Origin: an uncultured Lachnospiraceae bacterium
GTDB lineage: Bacteria > Bacillota_A > Clostridia > Lachnospirales > Lachnospiraceae
Length of the DNA stretch: 6,268 nt
Direction of reading: 5' to 3'
NCBI GenBank assembly: GCA_946410365.1
Contig: CAMKAA010000063.1
Coordinates: 1-6,268, forward strand
Below are positions 5,718-6,268 of the stretch, in pieces (the first letter of the stretch is position 1; each line of letters opens with the position of its first letter). A program made the translations under genes and the position numbers. The notes under the pieces are model-generated. The model was not told the DNA's origin. It worked only from the letters and a program-made list of their open reading frames with translations, and did not search any database.

Positions 5718-6268
5718 TCAATCTCTGCGCTTTCCTGTGATAGACAGGATCCTGACGAACAGGTTCACGACATCCAGATAGATGTCAGCAGCGCTGTCGA
5801 TCGCGTTGTCGAGAGTCTTGGGATACTGCTGGGCTCTGTTCCAGTCAAGGCCGATGTAACCGCAGAAGATCAGGGCAACGATGTAGTCGATGAAGCCCAG
5901 CGGAATGCGGAAGAGGATACTTCCGACAAATTCCACGAGAATGCATCCTAAAAGAGAGATGATCAGCGTTCTGCCCAGGTTCTGGAAGAAAGCGGGATAC
6001 AGCATGGACAGGATGACCATGATCACTGTTACAAGGCCGGTCGCGATGAAAGCGTAGGCAACGGAATTTCCGGAAAAGGCCGTCACATAGTATGTGAGCA
6101 GAAGTCCCATGGAAACCGCCATGCCGGTAAAGCCCGCGAAGCTCACGGCCGGGCTGTCAGACCTGTGGACCAGGTAAGAGCATCCCAATGTGCCGGCAAA
6201 ATACAGCACGATTACCAGAACGTAGTTAAGAGACAGGATCTGGTAAGTAAAAAATGTGGCCATCACGA
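5718..6268 (-). CDS. Bax inhibitor-1/YccA family membrane protein, 5' end outside window
   Basis: The visible part is a hydrophobic C-terminal portion of about 182 residues with around six membrane segments, ending in the family signature: GYIGLDWNRAQQ (136-147 of the visible part) followed by IYLDVVNLFVRILSITGKRRD at the very end. Asp141 and Asp165 are 24 residues apart, the same spacing as the di-aspartyl pair Asp171/Asp195 of B. subtilis YetJ, which makes a pH-sensitive calcium leak channel. That activity is possible here but unproved. Family members are usually about 210-240 residues, so roughly 30-55 N-terminal residues lie beyond base 6268. The GTG and ATG codons at 6266 and 6263 are therefore probably internal, and no ribosome site is visible. 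The gene converges on the AI-2E family gene and has its own terminator. Confidence 0.92.
   Translation of the reverse strand, partial: VMATFFTYQILSLNYVLVIVLYFAGTLGCSYLVHRSDSPAVSFAGFTGMAVSMGLLLTYYVTAFSGNSVAYAFIATGLVTVIMVILSMLYPAFFQNLGRTLIISLLGCILVEFVGSILFRIPLGFIDYIVALIFCGYIGLDWNRAQQYPKTLDNAIDSAADIYLDVVNLFVRILSITGKRRD

Noticed and set aside
5536..5721. A 61-residue minus-strand reading frame after the Bax inhibitor-1 family gene.
   Set aside because: It begins at the stop of that gene and reads straight through its terminator, with no ribosome site.
5482..5781. A 99-residue plus-strand reading frame in the gap.
   Set aside because: It runs through the terminator hairpin into the end of the Bax inhibitor-1 family gene, includes two of the inverted repeats, and has no ribosome site.

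Overview
The window looks like ordinary chromosomal DNA from a Firmicute, most likely a clostridial (Lachnospiraceae-like) bacterium. This is inferred from strong AGGAGG/GGAGG ribosome sites, TATAAT -10 boxes, U-tailed intrinsic terminators, moderate GC content and the protein families present. There are five protein genes, no rRNA or tRNA, no CRISPR array and no recognisable transposase, integrase or phage gene.

Left part (minus strand): a polytopic membrane protein of unknown function (2156 to 954) lies 55 bases upstream of dapA (898 to 14), the first committed enzyme of lysine/diaminopimelate synthesis. The two are probably cotranscribed from a promoter near 2202-2230.

Middle part (plus strand): a second large polytopic membrane protein with GT-C glycosyltransferase-like features (2347-3963) has its own promoter (2283-2310). 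It is followed 49 bases later by an AI-2E/PerM-family transporter (4013-5206), which ends in a 17-bp perfect hairpin terminator. The two large membrane proteins are thus divergently transcribed from a shared 190-base control region. Both have acidic residues in the loop after the first membrane segment, so they may serve related envelope-glycan tasks; that link is inference only.

Right part: a 3'-terminal piece of a Bax inhibitor-1/YccA family membrane protein gene (minus strand, 5' end outside the window) converges on the transporter gene, with its own terminator at 5668-5695. The 400 bases between the two facing terminators carry no credible gene. They do hold four copies of a TTCGG(T/C)ACAGAA motif arranged as nested inverted repeats, forming two oppositely oriented 109-base units. 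This is the only part of the window that known gene families do not explain. It may be a decayed small mobile or repeat element or a structured RNA. I see no evidence for a new multi-gene system here.
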